A stretch of DNA of 18,561 nt from Bacillota bacterium (GCA_016293805.1 JAEDDI010000035.1:1-18561), one strand, 5' to 3'. Positions 6,913 to 13,938 are shown, counted from the stretch's first letter. Numbers and translations: made by a program. Notes: generated by a model not told the origin, from the letters alone.

Positions 6913-7635
6913 ATGTTTGAGAATGTGAAAACTGTTCTGTTTGATATGGACGGAACCCTGATAGATTCAGTCGGGGTATGGAATGCAGTTGATGCTGAAC
7001 TAATATCCGAGCTTGGAGGGAATGCTAAAGGACGCGAGGTGCAGCTTCAGAGAGACGCGGTCCTGAGAGAGAATAGGGACGCCGGCAATCCATACCTTGA
7101 ATACTGCAGATTTCTAGGAGCAAAATACCGTTCAGAAGCTGACGCTGCTGCGATAATGAAGAGAAGATATGAAATATCAGAGGAGTATCTTGCGCAGCGG
7201 GTAAAGTACAAGGAGAAAGCTGATGAGTTTGTCAGACTTCTTCGCATGAATGGAATCAGTACTGCTATTGTATCATCGACAAGAAGAGACAATATGGAAA
7301 TATACAGAAAGCAGAATGTGGATATTATGACAAGAGCTCCGCTGGATGAATGGTTTGACGGCATATATACAAGAGAGGATGCGCCGTCACTGAAACCTGC
7401 ACCGGATATATATCTTGCCGCTCTTTCCCGGATGGGACTTGATGCAGATGAATGCCTGGCGTTTGAGGATTCGATTGACGGGGCTTTGGCTGCAGTTGCA
7501 GCGGGAATCAGGACTGCTGCGGTTTATGATCAGTATTCAGAAGGGGAGGCGGATGCTTTGAAATCGATAACCTGCGGATATTTCACAGGCTATAATGAGG
7601 TGATTGAAATTTTTGTCAGAGAGGTTGCAGAATGA
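6913..7635 (+). CDS. HAD-superfamily phosphatase (subfamily IA, phosphoglycolate phosphatase / phosphoglucomutase-like)
   Basis: A 240 aa cytosolic phosphohydrolase or phosphomutase. Motif I is 'FDMDGTLIDS' (10-19) with nucleophile Asp11 and Asp13. A helical cap follows, about residues 18-110. Motif II is 'AIVSST' (118-123) with Ser121, motif III is Lys161 in 'LKPAPDIY', and motif IV is 'FEDSIDG' (184-190) with Glu185 and Asp186. All catalytic residues are present, so it should be active. The cap does not tell me the substrate. The stop codon overlaps the start of the next gene (ATGA, 7632-7635), so a kinase and a phosphatase are made together and may act on related metabolites; that link is inference. 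Confidence 0.92.
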   Translation: MFENVKTVLFDMDGTLIDSVGVWNAVDAELISELGGNAKGREVQLQRDAVLRENRDAGNPYLEYCRFLGAKYRSEADAAAIMKRRYEISEEYLAQRVKYKEKADEFVRLLRMNGISTAIVSSTRRDNMEIYRKQNVDIMTRAPLDEWFDGIYTREDAPSLKPAPDIYLAALSRMGLDADECLAFEDSIDGALAAVAAGIRTAAVYDQYSEGEADALKSITCGYFTGYNEVIEIFVREVAE

Positions 7636-8132
7636 AGAAGAATATTGTTCTTATAGGGATGCCGGCATCAGGAAAGAGCACTGCAGGAGTGATACTTGCA
7701 AAGGAAATGAAGTATAACTTCTATGATACAGATCTTTTGCTTCAGGCAGAAACGGATATGACGCTTGCCGAGATTATCAGAGAAAGAGGACTTGACGGGT
7801 TTTTAAAGCTGGAAGACCGTCTGCTTTCAGAAATAAATGTTACAGGGTGCGTCATAGCTACGGGCGGAAGCGCAGTGTACGGAGATAATGCCATGGCAAA
7901 TCTTAAGAAAATCGGAAAGGTTGTATATATTAAACTGAGGTTTGAGGTGATTGAATCAAGGCTGAAGAATATAGAAACGAGAGGAGTGGCCATGAGAGAA
8001 GGAACTACACTTCGTGAACTTTATGATGAAAGAATAGGCCTTTATGAGAAATATGCTGATACAGTAATAGAGGCAGACGGACTGAATACTGAGCAGACAG
8101 TGCAGATAATTAAAGAATCTTTAGCGAAATAA
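7632..8132 (+). CDS. Shikimate-kinase-like P-loop kinase, substrate uncertain
   Basis: A 166 aa small-molecule kinase of the shikimate kinase fold. The Walker A loop is 'GMPASGKST' (9-17). The 'DTD' pair (32-34) matches the magnesium and shikimate aspartates. 'ATGGSAVY' (76-83) carries two of the three glycines of the GGG substrate loop. The lid has 'TRG' (116-118), and 'ERIGLYEKYA' (133-142) matches the C-terminal arginine region. However, the usual 'FRxxE' substrate segment reads 'FLKLED' (57-62), so the shikimate-binding Arg is missing. This fits a divergent branch often annotated as shikimate kinase whose substrate may differ. Translation is coupled to the HAD gene by a four-base overlap. 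I therefore give no aroK symbol. Confidence 0.88.
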   Translation: MKKNIVLIGMPASGKSTAGVILAKEMKYNFYDTDLLLQAETDMTLAEIIRERGLDGFLKLEDRLLSEINVTGCVIATGGSAVYGDNAMANLKKIGKVVYIKLRFEVIESRLKNIETRGVAMREGTTLRELYDERIGLYEKYADTVIEADGLNTEQTVQIIKESLAK

Positions 8133-8145
8133 CCGGCGGTTTTCA

Positions 8146-8173
8146 TTGAACTTACAAAATAATGGGATATAAT
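8146..8173 (+). promoter_or_regulatory. Promoter for the small membrane protein gene
   Basis: TTGAAC (8146-8151), a 16-base spacer and TATAAT (8168-8173). The context ATGGGATATAATTA is shared with the -10 region at 6884. Confidence 0.65.
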
Positions 8174-8205
8174 TAAAAGTGAAATTATATTAGTGAGGTG
8201 TTTTT

Positions 8206-8580
8206 ATGAACAACAAAACAAAAAAATCAAAGGGACTGGTATTGACTTTCTACATTATAGCAGGCATTTTCGCGGCAATTGCTGTGTTTGCACTTGTTTA
8301 CAGCATCAGATACCTTTCAAGCTATGCAACATCCTACGGAATGGGTATAAGCGATCTTGGGCTTGAGGCTGTGCAGTATGTATTATCGGCAACATGCTCA
8401 TATATCGGTTTCGCTGCTGTTATTTTCGGAGTCGGAAAGATAATATCAAAGCTTACAGCATGCTGTGAATGTGATATACAGGAACCGCAGCTGTGTGAAC
8501 TGCCTTTAGACGATACAGCACCGGTTTCAGAAGAGCTGAAGGATGAAGAAGTTTCTGAACCGCTTTCTGAAGAATACTAA
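8206..8580 (+). CDS. Small two-helix membrane protein with acidic tail, unknown function
   Basis: I do not recognise this 124 aa protein. A lysine-rich N-terminus (residues 2-9) precedes a hydrophobic helix at about 11-33. A second helix lies at about 53-80. The tail (88-124) is strongly acidic, with many Glu and Asp and a final 'SEEY'. A cysteine cluster (Cys86, Cys87, Cys89) sits right at the membrane boundary, with Cys97 further on. By the positive-inside rule the N-terminus and the tail should both be cytoplasmic. The start follows GTGAGGTG with a consensus promoter upstream, and a stem-loop after the stop suggests it is transcribed alone. The gene itself is well supported by promoter, ribosome binding site and composition. 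Confidence 0.75.
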   Translation: MNNKTKKSKGLVLTFYIIAGIFAAIAVFALVYSIRYLSSYATSYGMGISDLGLEAVQYVLSATCSYIGFAAVIFGVGKIISKLTACCECDIQEPQLCELPLDDTAPVSEELKDEEVSEPLSEEY

Positions 8581-8590
8581 AGTGAAGGAG

Positions 8591-8616
8591 GCTGCCTTTT
8601 TTGGTGGCTTTTCTTT
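8591..8616 (+). terminator. Probable terminator after the small membrane protein gene
   Basis: GCTGCC (8591-8596) pairs with GGTGGC (8603-8608) including two G-T wobbles. The loop is TTTTTT and TTTTCTTT follows. Confidence 0.55.
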
Positions 8617-8663
8617 ATGGCTTGTTGTACAATTTAAGATATCCTGATTTTTTGGAGGTTGTT

Positions 8664-9350
8664 ATGGCAATCGATTATGATGTAATAATGAAGATTAACA
8701 GAATAGCAACAGGTGATGAACTGGAACTTGAGCGTGGTGCTGTCTGTGAACAGATGATTGATATCGAGGCATATACGAGGAATATGATTGATGTCAGAGC
8801 CGACAGAGCAAAAGCGTTTTACAGGACTCTAACAGAGGACAGGACTGTTGTGAAATACAGTCTTGATTCCCTGAACGATGAAATCGAGACTATGAAGAAG
8901 CAGATTGAGGAACATCTTGCAGGAGATGAGGGTGAGACGGCCTTTGAGAAAATGTACAGTGCCATCGAAAAACTCTTTGTATCGCCTCCTTTTGAAGGTC
9001 TTGATTCTGTACCGTACGGAATATGTGAGCTCTGTGTTTTTTCTGTACTGGAATATTTTGCTGTGAGAGAGAAAAACTATGACCATGAGGACATCAGAAG
9101 CAAATACAAGGCAAGCATAGCAGGAAGGACAGAGAAGGGGTCAGCTGATTACTGGATCGGGATTTTTGACATGCTTCAGGAAAGATTTGATTCGCTTTCG
9201 ATTAATCAGTGCAGTCAGATGGCAGTTGCTGCAATGAGAGCACAGAATGAGGAATATTTTGATGCAATAAGAAAGAATGCAGAGAATATGGGGGAACCGT
9301 CTCTCAATGCACGAATACTCAGCGACTTTGTATTAAAGACCATTGGATAG
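8664..9350 (+). CDS. Hypothetical soluble helical protein, first gene of a three-gene operon
   Basis: I do not recognise this 228 aa protein. It is charged and largely helical by inspection, without signal peptide or membrane segment. A likely coiled-coil or long helix spans about residues 64-86. Two cysteines in 'ICELCVF' (120-126) and one at 183 could be chance. The frame stays open to a TTG at 8601, but that codon lies inside a probable terminator. The ATG at 8664 has GGAGG five bases upstream and is the better start. A possible -10 TACAAT lies at 8628-8633. The next gene starts 13 bases after its stop, and the third gene of the group is a membrane acyltransferase. Confidence 0.8.
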   Translation: MAIDYDVIMKINRIATGDELELERGAVCEQMIDIEAYTRNMIDVRADRAKAFYRTLTEDRTVVKYSLDSLNDEIETMKKQIEEHLAGDEGETAFEKMYSAIEKLFVSPPFEGLDSVPYGICELCVFSVLEYFAVREKNYDHEDIRSKYKASIAGRTEKGSADYWIGIFDMLQERFDSLSINQCSQMAVAAMRAQNEEYFDAIRKNAENMGEPSLNARILSDFVLKTIG

Positions 9351-9363
9351 TTAGGAGATAATA

Positions 9364-9942
9364 ATGGCACAGATAAAAGAAAAAGTTTATGAATTTGCAG
9401 AGAAATACAAGAAGATTTTTCTGGATCCGGAGAGTACGATGGAGTCAATAGAGGCTTCCGGATTTCCGCAGGAATGCTATCAGATGAATTTCGGCGATGA
9501 CGGAGGCAGGAAGTTTATCGTTGCAACACCGGACAGTGATGCATTCAACGATGTGATGGAACTTGAAAGAGTAATAGATGAAGTCGATAATTATATGGTT
9601 ATCGGTTCAGCTCTTTCGGGGAAATGGCAGCTTCTCGATGAACTGACACAGATGGATAAGATGTGGTTTGCTCTGATGCTCAACAGATTAATGGAACTGA
9701 CTGAAGAAGAGGAATCTATGAGCGTACAGGAGCTTTCGCAGCTTCTCCGTGAGCACAGGGACGAGATTGTCGAGAACACCGAAATTGATGCATGGGATAT
9801 AGATCTGTGGATACAGGAGCCGGAACAGATTATGAATCTGGATTCCGGAATGGCATATGATTTATGCAGAATACTCGATATTTCCATATATGATATTATT
9901 GATGCGGTTGAACGAGAAGAAATGCTGACTGCGATGTTTTAG
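9364..9942 (+). CDS. Hypothetical acidic protein, second gene of a three-gene operon
   Basis: I do not recognise this 192 aa protein. It is very acidic and has no membrane segment. The N-terminal third (1-55) mixes a helix ('VYEFAEKYKKIF') with a short glycine-rich turn 'FGDDGGRKF'. The middle, about residues 65-115, is helical with a 'GSALSGKWQLLDEL' stretch and 'MDKMWFALMLNRLMEL'. The C-terminal part (140-192) is rich in Asp, Glu and Trp, and looks like a compact helical domain. GGAG precedes the start. The stop is only two bases from the next ATG, so it is very likely co-translated with the acyltransferase gene. Function unknown. Confidence 0.8.
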   Translation: MAQIKEKVYEFAEKYKKIFLDPESTMESIEASGFPQECYQMNFGDDGGRKFIVATPDSDAFNDVMELERVIDEVDNYMVIGSALSGKWQLLDELTQMDKMWFALMLNRLMELTEEEESMSVQELSQLLREHRDEIVENTEIDAWDIDLWIQEPEQIMNLDSGMAYDLCRILDISIYDIIDAVEREEMLTAMF

Positions 9943-9944
9943 TT

Positions 9945-10952
9945 ATGAGTGAAAAAGAAAGAAATTATCTGTTTGACAATTTAAAGGCCTTTCTTATCAC
10001 TTCCACAGTTTTTGCCCACCTGCTTAAGCAGAGTCCGACTTTCGGACCTGACAATCTGGGAGGGCATCTGTATTTTATAATCTTTTCCTATATCATGGAG
10101 GGGTTCATACTTATATCAGGGTATTTTTCGAAGAATACAGTTAAGTGCAGAGACGGTGCAGTTAAGAATTTTCTGCTTCCGTATATATTCTTTGTGCTTG
10201 CTGTAAGCAGCATCAGCATGCTGATCTGCGGAAGACCCAGAGGAAATCTCATCGTGCCAAGTTTTGCCCTGTGGTTCATGTTCGCCATGTTTGTCTTTCG
10301 TGTTACAGTGAATATAACATCGAAGATACCCCATATTGTACCGATAGCACTGGTGATGTATTTTGCTGCAGGATGTCTGCCTCTTAACGACACCATGACA
10401 GGTTCGAGAATATGCTGTTTCTTTTTATTCTATATTATCGGATATAAGATGGAATGGAAGCATTTTGAGAGAATCAGAAGTATTGGAAGGGGGTATATCC
10501 TAGCACTTGCAGCTGTTCTGACAGGAGTAAGTGTAGCAGTCGGAAGATTCGGTTTGTTTTCGGAGGGCCTTCTCTACCTTAAAAAGCCTTATGCAAATTA
10601 CGGGCTTTCTGTACCTGAGGGAATCGTTATCCGTCTTGTTATACTATTACTGTTTTTTGGATGGCTGTGTGTCATGGTCAACCTGATGCCGCAGAAGAAG
10701 ACGTTCTTTTCTGATATCGGAAGAAAGACAGTAACTGTATACATTCTTCACATAGCGGTAAGATATCTTTTTATGTATACGCCTGCTGCAGGTCCGGGAG
10801 GAGCCTTAAGCTATATTATCGCACTTCTGACAGCACCTGCTGCTGTGTGGCTGTTCTCAAGAGAACCTGTATTCAGGGCATATAATTATATTGTTGATAC
10901 CATATACAGACCTGTCGGGTTTGTCTGGAAAAAAATACGTTCCGGGACTTGA
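9945..10952 (+). CDS. Acyltransferase family 3 membrane protein (COG3594-like, fucose 4-O-acetylase type)
   Basis: Probably moves an acetyl or other acyl group onto a sugar of a cell-surface polymer or glycolipid. The 335 aa protein has about ten hydrophobic segments, as expected for acyltransferase-3 proteins. The N-terminal signature is 'FDNLKAFLITSTVFAHLL' (10-27) with the conserved His25. 'LISGYFSK' (56-63), 'ALWFMFAMF' (108-116) and the C-terminal 'IGRKTVTVYILH' (258-269) also match the family. It starts two bases after the preceding stop and has no clear ribosome binding site of its own, so translation is probably coupled. No sugar transferases or export genes lie nearby, so the acceptor cannot be deduced. 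Confidence 0.88.
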   Translation: MSEKERNYLFDNLKAFLITSTVFAHLLKQSPTFGPDNLGGHLYFIIFSYIMEGFILISGYFSKNTVKCRDGAVKNFLLPYIFFVLAVSSISMLICGRPRGNLIVPSFALWFMFAMFVFRVTVNITSKIPHIVPIALVMYFAAGCLPLNDTMTGSRICCFFLFYIIGYKMEWKHFERIRSIGRGYILALAAVLTGVSVAVGRFGLFSEGLLYLKKPYANYGLSVPEGIVIRLVILLLFFGWLCVMVNLMPQKKTFFSDIGRKTVTVYILHIAVRYLFMYTPAAGPGGALSYIIALLTAPAAVWLFSREPVFRAYNYIVDTIYRPVGFVWKKIRSGT

Positions 10953-10976
10953 TTTGGGAATTGATTATGATATAAT
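10949..10976 (+). promoter_or_regulatory. Extended -10 promoter for the DUF5688 gene
   Basis: TTGATT (10949-10954) overlaps the stop of the acyltransferase gene. A 16-base spacer leads to TGATATAAT (10968-10976), a perfect extended -10. Confidence 0.7.
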
Positions 10977-11029
10977 TAGATGGAAAATATTACCATTAAC
11001 GCAGAACAGGGAAACTGAGGAGAATGGTA

Positions 11030-11884
11030 ATGATAGACAAGATAAGGGATATTGAGAAGTTCAAGAAAATGCTGATTGCAGCTCTAATGGCTATAATTGA
11101 GGAATCAGGGGAAGATCTGCAGGTGATAGAGAGAAAAATGACTAAGGTCAATGAAGTTCTGCAGTGCATCAACATTGAGCCCTCAGGGGATGAGCCTTCC
11201 TGCTCGCCGAATTTCTATATTGAAGAGTATTACGGCATGTATGAAGAGGGCAGAAGTATTGAGAGCATAGCGGCAATCATCATGGATCTTTACAGAGAAA
11301 ATAAGATGTGCAGGCACATAAGGAATGCTGACCCTGCTGACAGGGATAATGCCGACAGGGTTATTCTTATGCTTATTAACCGTAAGGGCAACGAAGATCT
11401 TCTTAAAAAAATTCCTCACAGGGACTTTCTGGATCTTACAGTAATATACAGAGTTGTGATTTCGAGTGATGAAGACAGCATAATGAGCTATATTCTGACC
11501 GATGCAATTCTCGAATCGTGGGAAATGACAGAAGAAGAGATTTATGAGAGAGCGCTGGTGCAGACAGACAGTATACTTCCGGCAAATGATACGGCAGAAA
11601 ACAATATAGTTATATTTACAAATGCATCAGGTGTCAATGGGGACAGTGCGTTTCTCATGCACCGCAGACTTGAAAGGGCGGCAGAATGGTTAGGAGGCGA
11701 CTTTTATATCGTGCCTTCATCAATCAATGAGCTTATTGGAATTCCGGTTAACGGAGCAAGCGAAAATGCAGTCCGTCAGGCAGTGATTCATTCTGTGGAT
11801 AACGGTATTGTTGAACCTTCTGAATGGCTTTCATACAGCCTCTACAGATATGAGAAGGATAAGGGGCGTGTAATTATAATATGA
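11030..11884 (+). CDS. DUF5688 family protein
   Basis: This 284 aa soluble protein matches the DUF5688 family as I know it from Lachnospiraceae and related gut Clostridia, where copies can be numerous; the function is unknown. Family-like segments are 'FYIEEYYGMYEEG' (62-74), 'KIPHRDFLDLTVIYR' (127-141), 'ESWEMTEEEIYERA' (162-175), 'IFTNASGVNGDSAFL' (195-209) and 'DFYIVPSSINELI' (224-236). Two ATG codons are possible. GAGGAG (11017-11022) is one base from the ATG at 11024 but seven bases from that at 11030, so I choose 11030. It has its own promoter and is followed by another promoter, so it is probably a single-gene unit. Confidence 0.85.
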   Translation: MIDKIRDIEKFKKMLIAALMAIIEESGEDLQVIERKMTKVNEVLQCINIEPSGDEPSCSPNFYIEEYYGMYEEGRSIESIAAIIMDLYRENKMCRHIRNADPADRDNADRVILMLINRKGNEDLLKKIPHRDFLDLTVIYRVVISSDEDSIMSYILTDAILESWEMTEEEIYERALVQTDSILPANDTAENNIVIFTNASGVNGDSAFLMHRRLERAAEWLGGDFYIVPSSINELIGIPVNGASENAVRQAVIHSVDNGIVEPSEWLSYSLYRYEKDKGRVIII

Positions 11885-11949
11885 AAGCTGTTCTGAAATA
11901 TATCCATGCTGCAGTGATGCAAAAAATAATGTATACATAATCATACATA

Positions 11950-11978
11950 TTTTATTTTCATAAAACTTCATGTATAAT
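11950..11978 (+). promoter_or_regulatory. Promoter for the carboxyltransferase gene
   Basis: TATAAT (11973-11978) with a poor -35 TTTATT at 17 bases (about 11950-11955). An ATGTATACAT palindrome lies just upstream (11929-11938). Confidence 0.5.
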
Positions 11979-11999
11979 ATATAAATTGAGAAGTAAACC

Positions 12000-12013
12000 G
12001 CAACAATTGTTGC
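12000..12013. repeat. 14-bp perfect palindrome in the 5' leader of the carboxyltransferase gene
   Basis: GCAACAATTGTTGC is its own reverse complement. It sits about 20 bases after the -10 box and just before the AGAAGGAG ribosome binding site. It could be a repressor site, or form an RNA hairpin GCAAC-AATT-GTTGC close to the ribosome binding site. Confidence 0.5.
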
Positions 12014-12027
12014 AGAAGGAGTAACAA

Positions 12028-13425
12028 ATGGCAAAAGTCAAAATTACAGAAACAGTTTTGAGAGACGGTCATCAGAGTTTAATAGCAACAAGAATGACAA
12101 CTGAAGAAATGCTTCCTATTCTGGAAACATTAGACAGTATAGGATATAACGCTCTGGAGTGCTGGGGCGGAGCAACATATGATGCATGTATAAGATTCCT
12201 TGATGAGGATCCGTGGGACAGACTCAGGATTATACGCAAGCATGTCAAGAATACGAAACTTCAGATGCTTTTAAGAGGTCAGAATCTTCTTGGATACAAG
12301 CATTATGCAGATGATGTTGTAGATGAGTTCGTTGATAAAGCTGTTTCAAACGGCATGGATGTCATCAGAATATTTGATGCGCTTAATGATACAAGAAATA
12401 TTGAAAGAGCTGTTACTGCGACTAAGAAGGCGGGTGCACATGCACAGGGATGCATGTCATATACAATAAGTCCTGTTCATACAAGCGAACTGTTCGTACA
12501 GCAGGCAGTTGAAATGGAACAGATGGGATGTGATTCGATATGCATCAAGGATATGGCAGGTCTGCTTACACCGTTTGCAACACCTGAGATAGTGAAGGCA
12601 ATTAAATCCAAAGTATCTATTCCGCTTGAACTCCATACACATGCAACAAGCGGACTTGGTTCTCTTACATACATGAAGGCAGTAGAAGCCGGCGTTGATA
12701 TTATAGATACAGCGCTGTCTCCGTTTGCAGAAGGAACCTCACAGCCTCCTACAGAGCCTATAGTTACATGTTTCGAAGGAACTGAATACGATTTCGGTCT
12801 CAATATGGATGCTCTTATGGAAGCATCGGATTATTTTAAGCCAATCCGAGAAAAATACATCGCCAACGGTCTTCTTGACCCTAAGGTTATGGGAGTTGAT
12901 ATCAGAACGCTTAAGTATCAGGTTCCCGGCGGAATGCTTTCCAATCTGGTATCGCAGCTTAAACAGGCAAATGCGCTTGACAAGTTCGATGATGTGCTTA
13001 AGGAAGTTCCGCGTGTAAGGGAAGATTTCGGATATCCTCCTCTTGTAACACCATCATCACAGATAGTGGGAACACAGGCTGTTCTTAATGTTGTAATGGG
13101 CGAAAGATACAAGATGGTTCCTAAGGAAGCCAGAGATCTTGTTAAGGGAATGTACGGCAAGACTACAGTTCCTATCAAGGAAGAGATTGTCAGGAAGATA
13201 TTAGGAGATGAAGAACAGGTTACATGCAGACCTGCAGATCTTCTTGAACCGGAACTTGATAAATACAAGAAGGAAGCTGCACAGTGGATTCGCCAGGAAG
13301 AGGATGTTCTTACAAAAGCAATGTTCCCGCAGCCTTCAGAAACATTCTTCAAGAAGAGAGAGGAAAAACTTCTCAAACTTGACATGAACCTTCTTGATGA
13401 AGAAAACATGGTATATCCGGTATAA
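12028..13425 (+). CDS. oadA: Biotin-dependent carboxyltransferase subunit (oxaloacetate decarboxylase alpha / pyruvate carboxylase subunit B family) lacking a biotin domain
   Basis: Catalyses carboxyl transfer between biotin and pyruvate/oxaloacetate. The 465 aa protein is the carboxyltransferase TIM barrel plus the conserved helical PYC_OADA region. 'TVLRDGHQSL' (9-18) holds the metal-binding Asp13. The carboxylated lysine is Lys174 in 'CIKDMAG', and 'ELHTHATSG' (201-209) gives the two His metal ligands. 'FEGTEYDFGLN' and 'YQVPGGMLSNL' are also family segments. Classical OadA is nearly 600 aa and ends in a biotinyl domain with an MKM motif; here the protein stops before it. A separate biotin carrier and a sodium-pump beta subunit, or a biotin carboxylase, must be encoded elsewhere. 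It has its own promoter and terminator. The symbol is by family; the exact complex is not resolved. Confidence 0.9.
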   Translation: MAKVKITETVLRDGHQSLIATRMTTEEMLPILETLDSIGYNALECWGGATYDACIRFLDEDPWDRLRIIRKHVKNTKLQMLLRGQNLLGYKHYADDVVDEFVDKAVSNGMDVIRIFDALNDTRNIERAVTATKKAGAHAQGCMSYTISPVHTSELFVQQAVEMEQMGCDSICIKDMAGLLTPFATPEIVKAIKSKVSIPLELHTHATSGLGSLTYMKAVEAGVDIIDTALSPFAEGTSQPPTEPIVTCFEGTEYDFGLNMDALMEASDYFKPIREKYIANGLLDPKVMGVDIRTLKYQVPGGMLSNLVSQLKQANALDKFDDVLKEVPRVREDFGYPPLVTPSSQIVGTQAVLNVVMGERYKMVPKEARDLVKGMYGKTTVPIKEEIVRKILGDEEQVTCRPADLLEPELDKYKKEAAQWIRQEEDVLTKAMFPQPSETFFKKREEKLLKLDMNLLDEENMVYPV

Positions 13426-13434
13426 CAGATATGA

Positions 13435-13461
13435 GCGGGGCTTTCGGGCTCCGCATTTTAT
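13435..13461 (+). terminator. Rho-independent terminator after the carboxyltransferase gene
   Basis: GCGGGGC (13435-13441) pairs with GCTCCGC (13448-13454) around a six-base loop, followed by ATTTTATTATT. Confidence 0.85.
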
Positions 13462-13483
13462 TATTGTATTTATGATTGTTGAA

Positions 13484-13642
13484 ATGAAAGATGTGATATG
13501 TCCGCAGTGCGGAAGAGTTATCACGCGAAGACAGGTTGAGGCATCTTCGGATATTATACGTGACGAGTATATACGTTCTGATATGATATGCAGAGAATGC
13601 CGGCGGAAAATCGAAGAACGACTTTTAAAGAAAGAGGATTAG
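13484..13642 (+). CDS. Small zinc-ribbon protein
   Basis: A 52 aa protein with two CxxC knuckles, 'CPQC' (residues 6-9) and 'CREC' (37-40), separated by a charged linker, followed by a basic helix. This is the shape of a small treble-clef or ribbon zinc-binding protein. Function unknown. The frame is open from 13394 and could start at 13472 (four residues longer) or 13484. Neither has a clear ribosome binding site, and the 13394 start would overlap the upstream gene and its terminator. With a terminator just upstream, it depends on read-through or an unseen promoter, so I am only moderately sure that it is expressed. Its end faces the GIY-YIG gene ten bases away. Confidence 0.6.
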   Translation: MKDVICPQCGRVITRRQVEASSDIIRDEYIRSDMICRECRRKIEERLLKKED

Positions 13643-13652
13643 GTGTCGATGC

Positions 13653-13910
13653 TTAATCCCTTTTTTGAAGGGAAATAAGTTCCAGTTTTTCCGATCTTGT
13701 CATTCTCTTTATTTCAGATTCACGTTTCATTGCAGATGACCTGTCCGGATATGATTCGGAATACACAAGCTCACATGGTCTTCGCGGTTTAGTGTATTTG
13801 GCACCTCGTCCGTCATTGTGCGCCTTAAGCCGTTTGTCCAGATCATTTGTCCATCCTGTGTAAAGAGTGTTGTCACTGCATCGCAGTATATATACATAGC
13901 TGTTATCCAT
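13653..13910 (-). CDS. UPF0213 family GIY-YIG domain protein
   Basis: An 85 aa single-domain GIY-YIG protein of the YhbQ/YazA type. The two signature strands appear as 'YVYIL' (5-9) and 'LYTGW' (16-20). The conserved Arg27 and 'HNDGRGAKYTK' (31-41) follow, then 'ELVYSE' (47-52) and the catalytic-type Glu64 in 'MKRESEIKRM'. The family is linked to DNA cleavage or repair but its cellular role is not settled. The frame is open to an ATG at 13967, but the first 19 residues do not resemble the family, and that region carries the cls promoter. The Met at 13910 directly before 'DNSYVYIL' is the family's normal start, although no clear ribosome binding site precedes it. Confidence 0.85.
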   Translation of the reverse strand: MDNSYVYILRCSDNTLYTGWTNDLDKRLKAHNDGRGAKYTKPRRPCELVYSESYPDRSSAMKRESEIKRMTRSEKLELISLQKRD

Positions 13911-13938
13911 AATTGAATTATATATCATGTGAGGCGCT

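Noticed and set aside
8601..8663. TTG start that would lengthen the 228 aa hypothetical protein by 21 residues
   Set aside because: The TTG is inside a probable terminator hairpin and has no suitable ribosome binding site; ATG 8664 has GGAGG.
13394..13483. Upstream start for the zinc-ribbon protein
   Set aside because: It would begin inside the carboxyltransferase gene and be translated across its terminator; the extra residues do not look like part of the zinc domain.
13660..13674. CCCTT/AAGGG hairpin between the zinc-ribbon and GIY-YIG genes as a terminator
   Set aside because: The stem is only five bases, lies inside the GIY-YIG coding sequence and has no T-tract on either strand.
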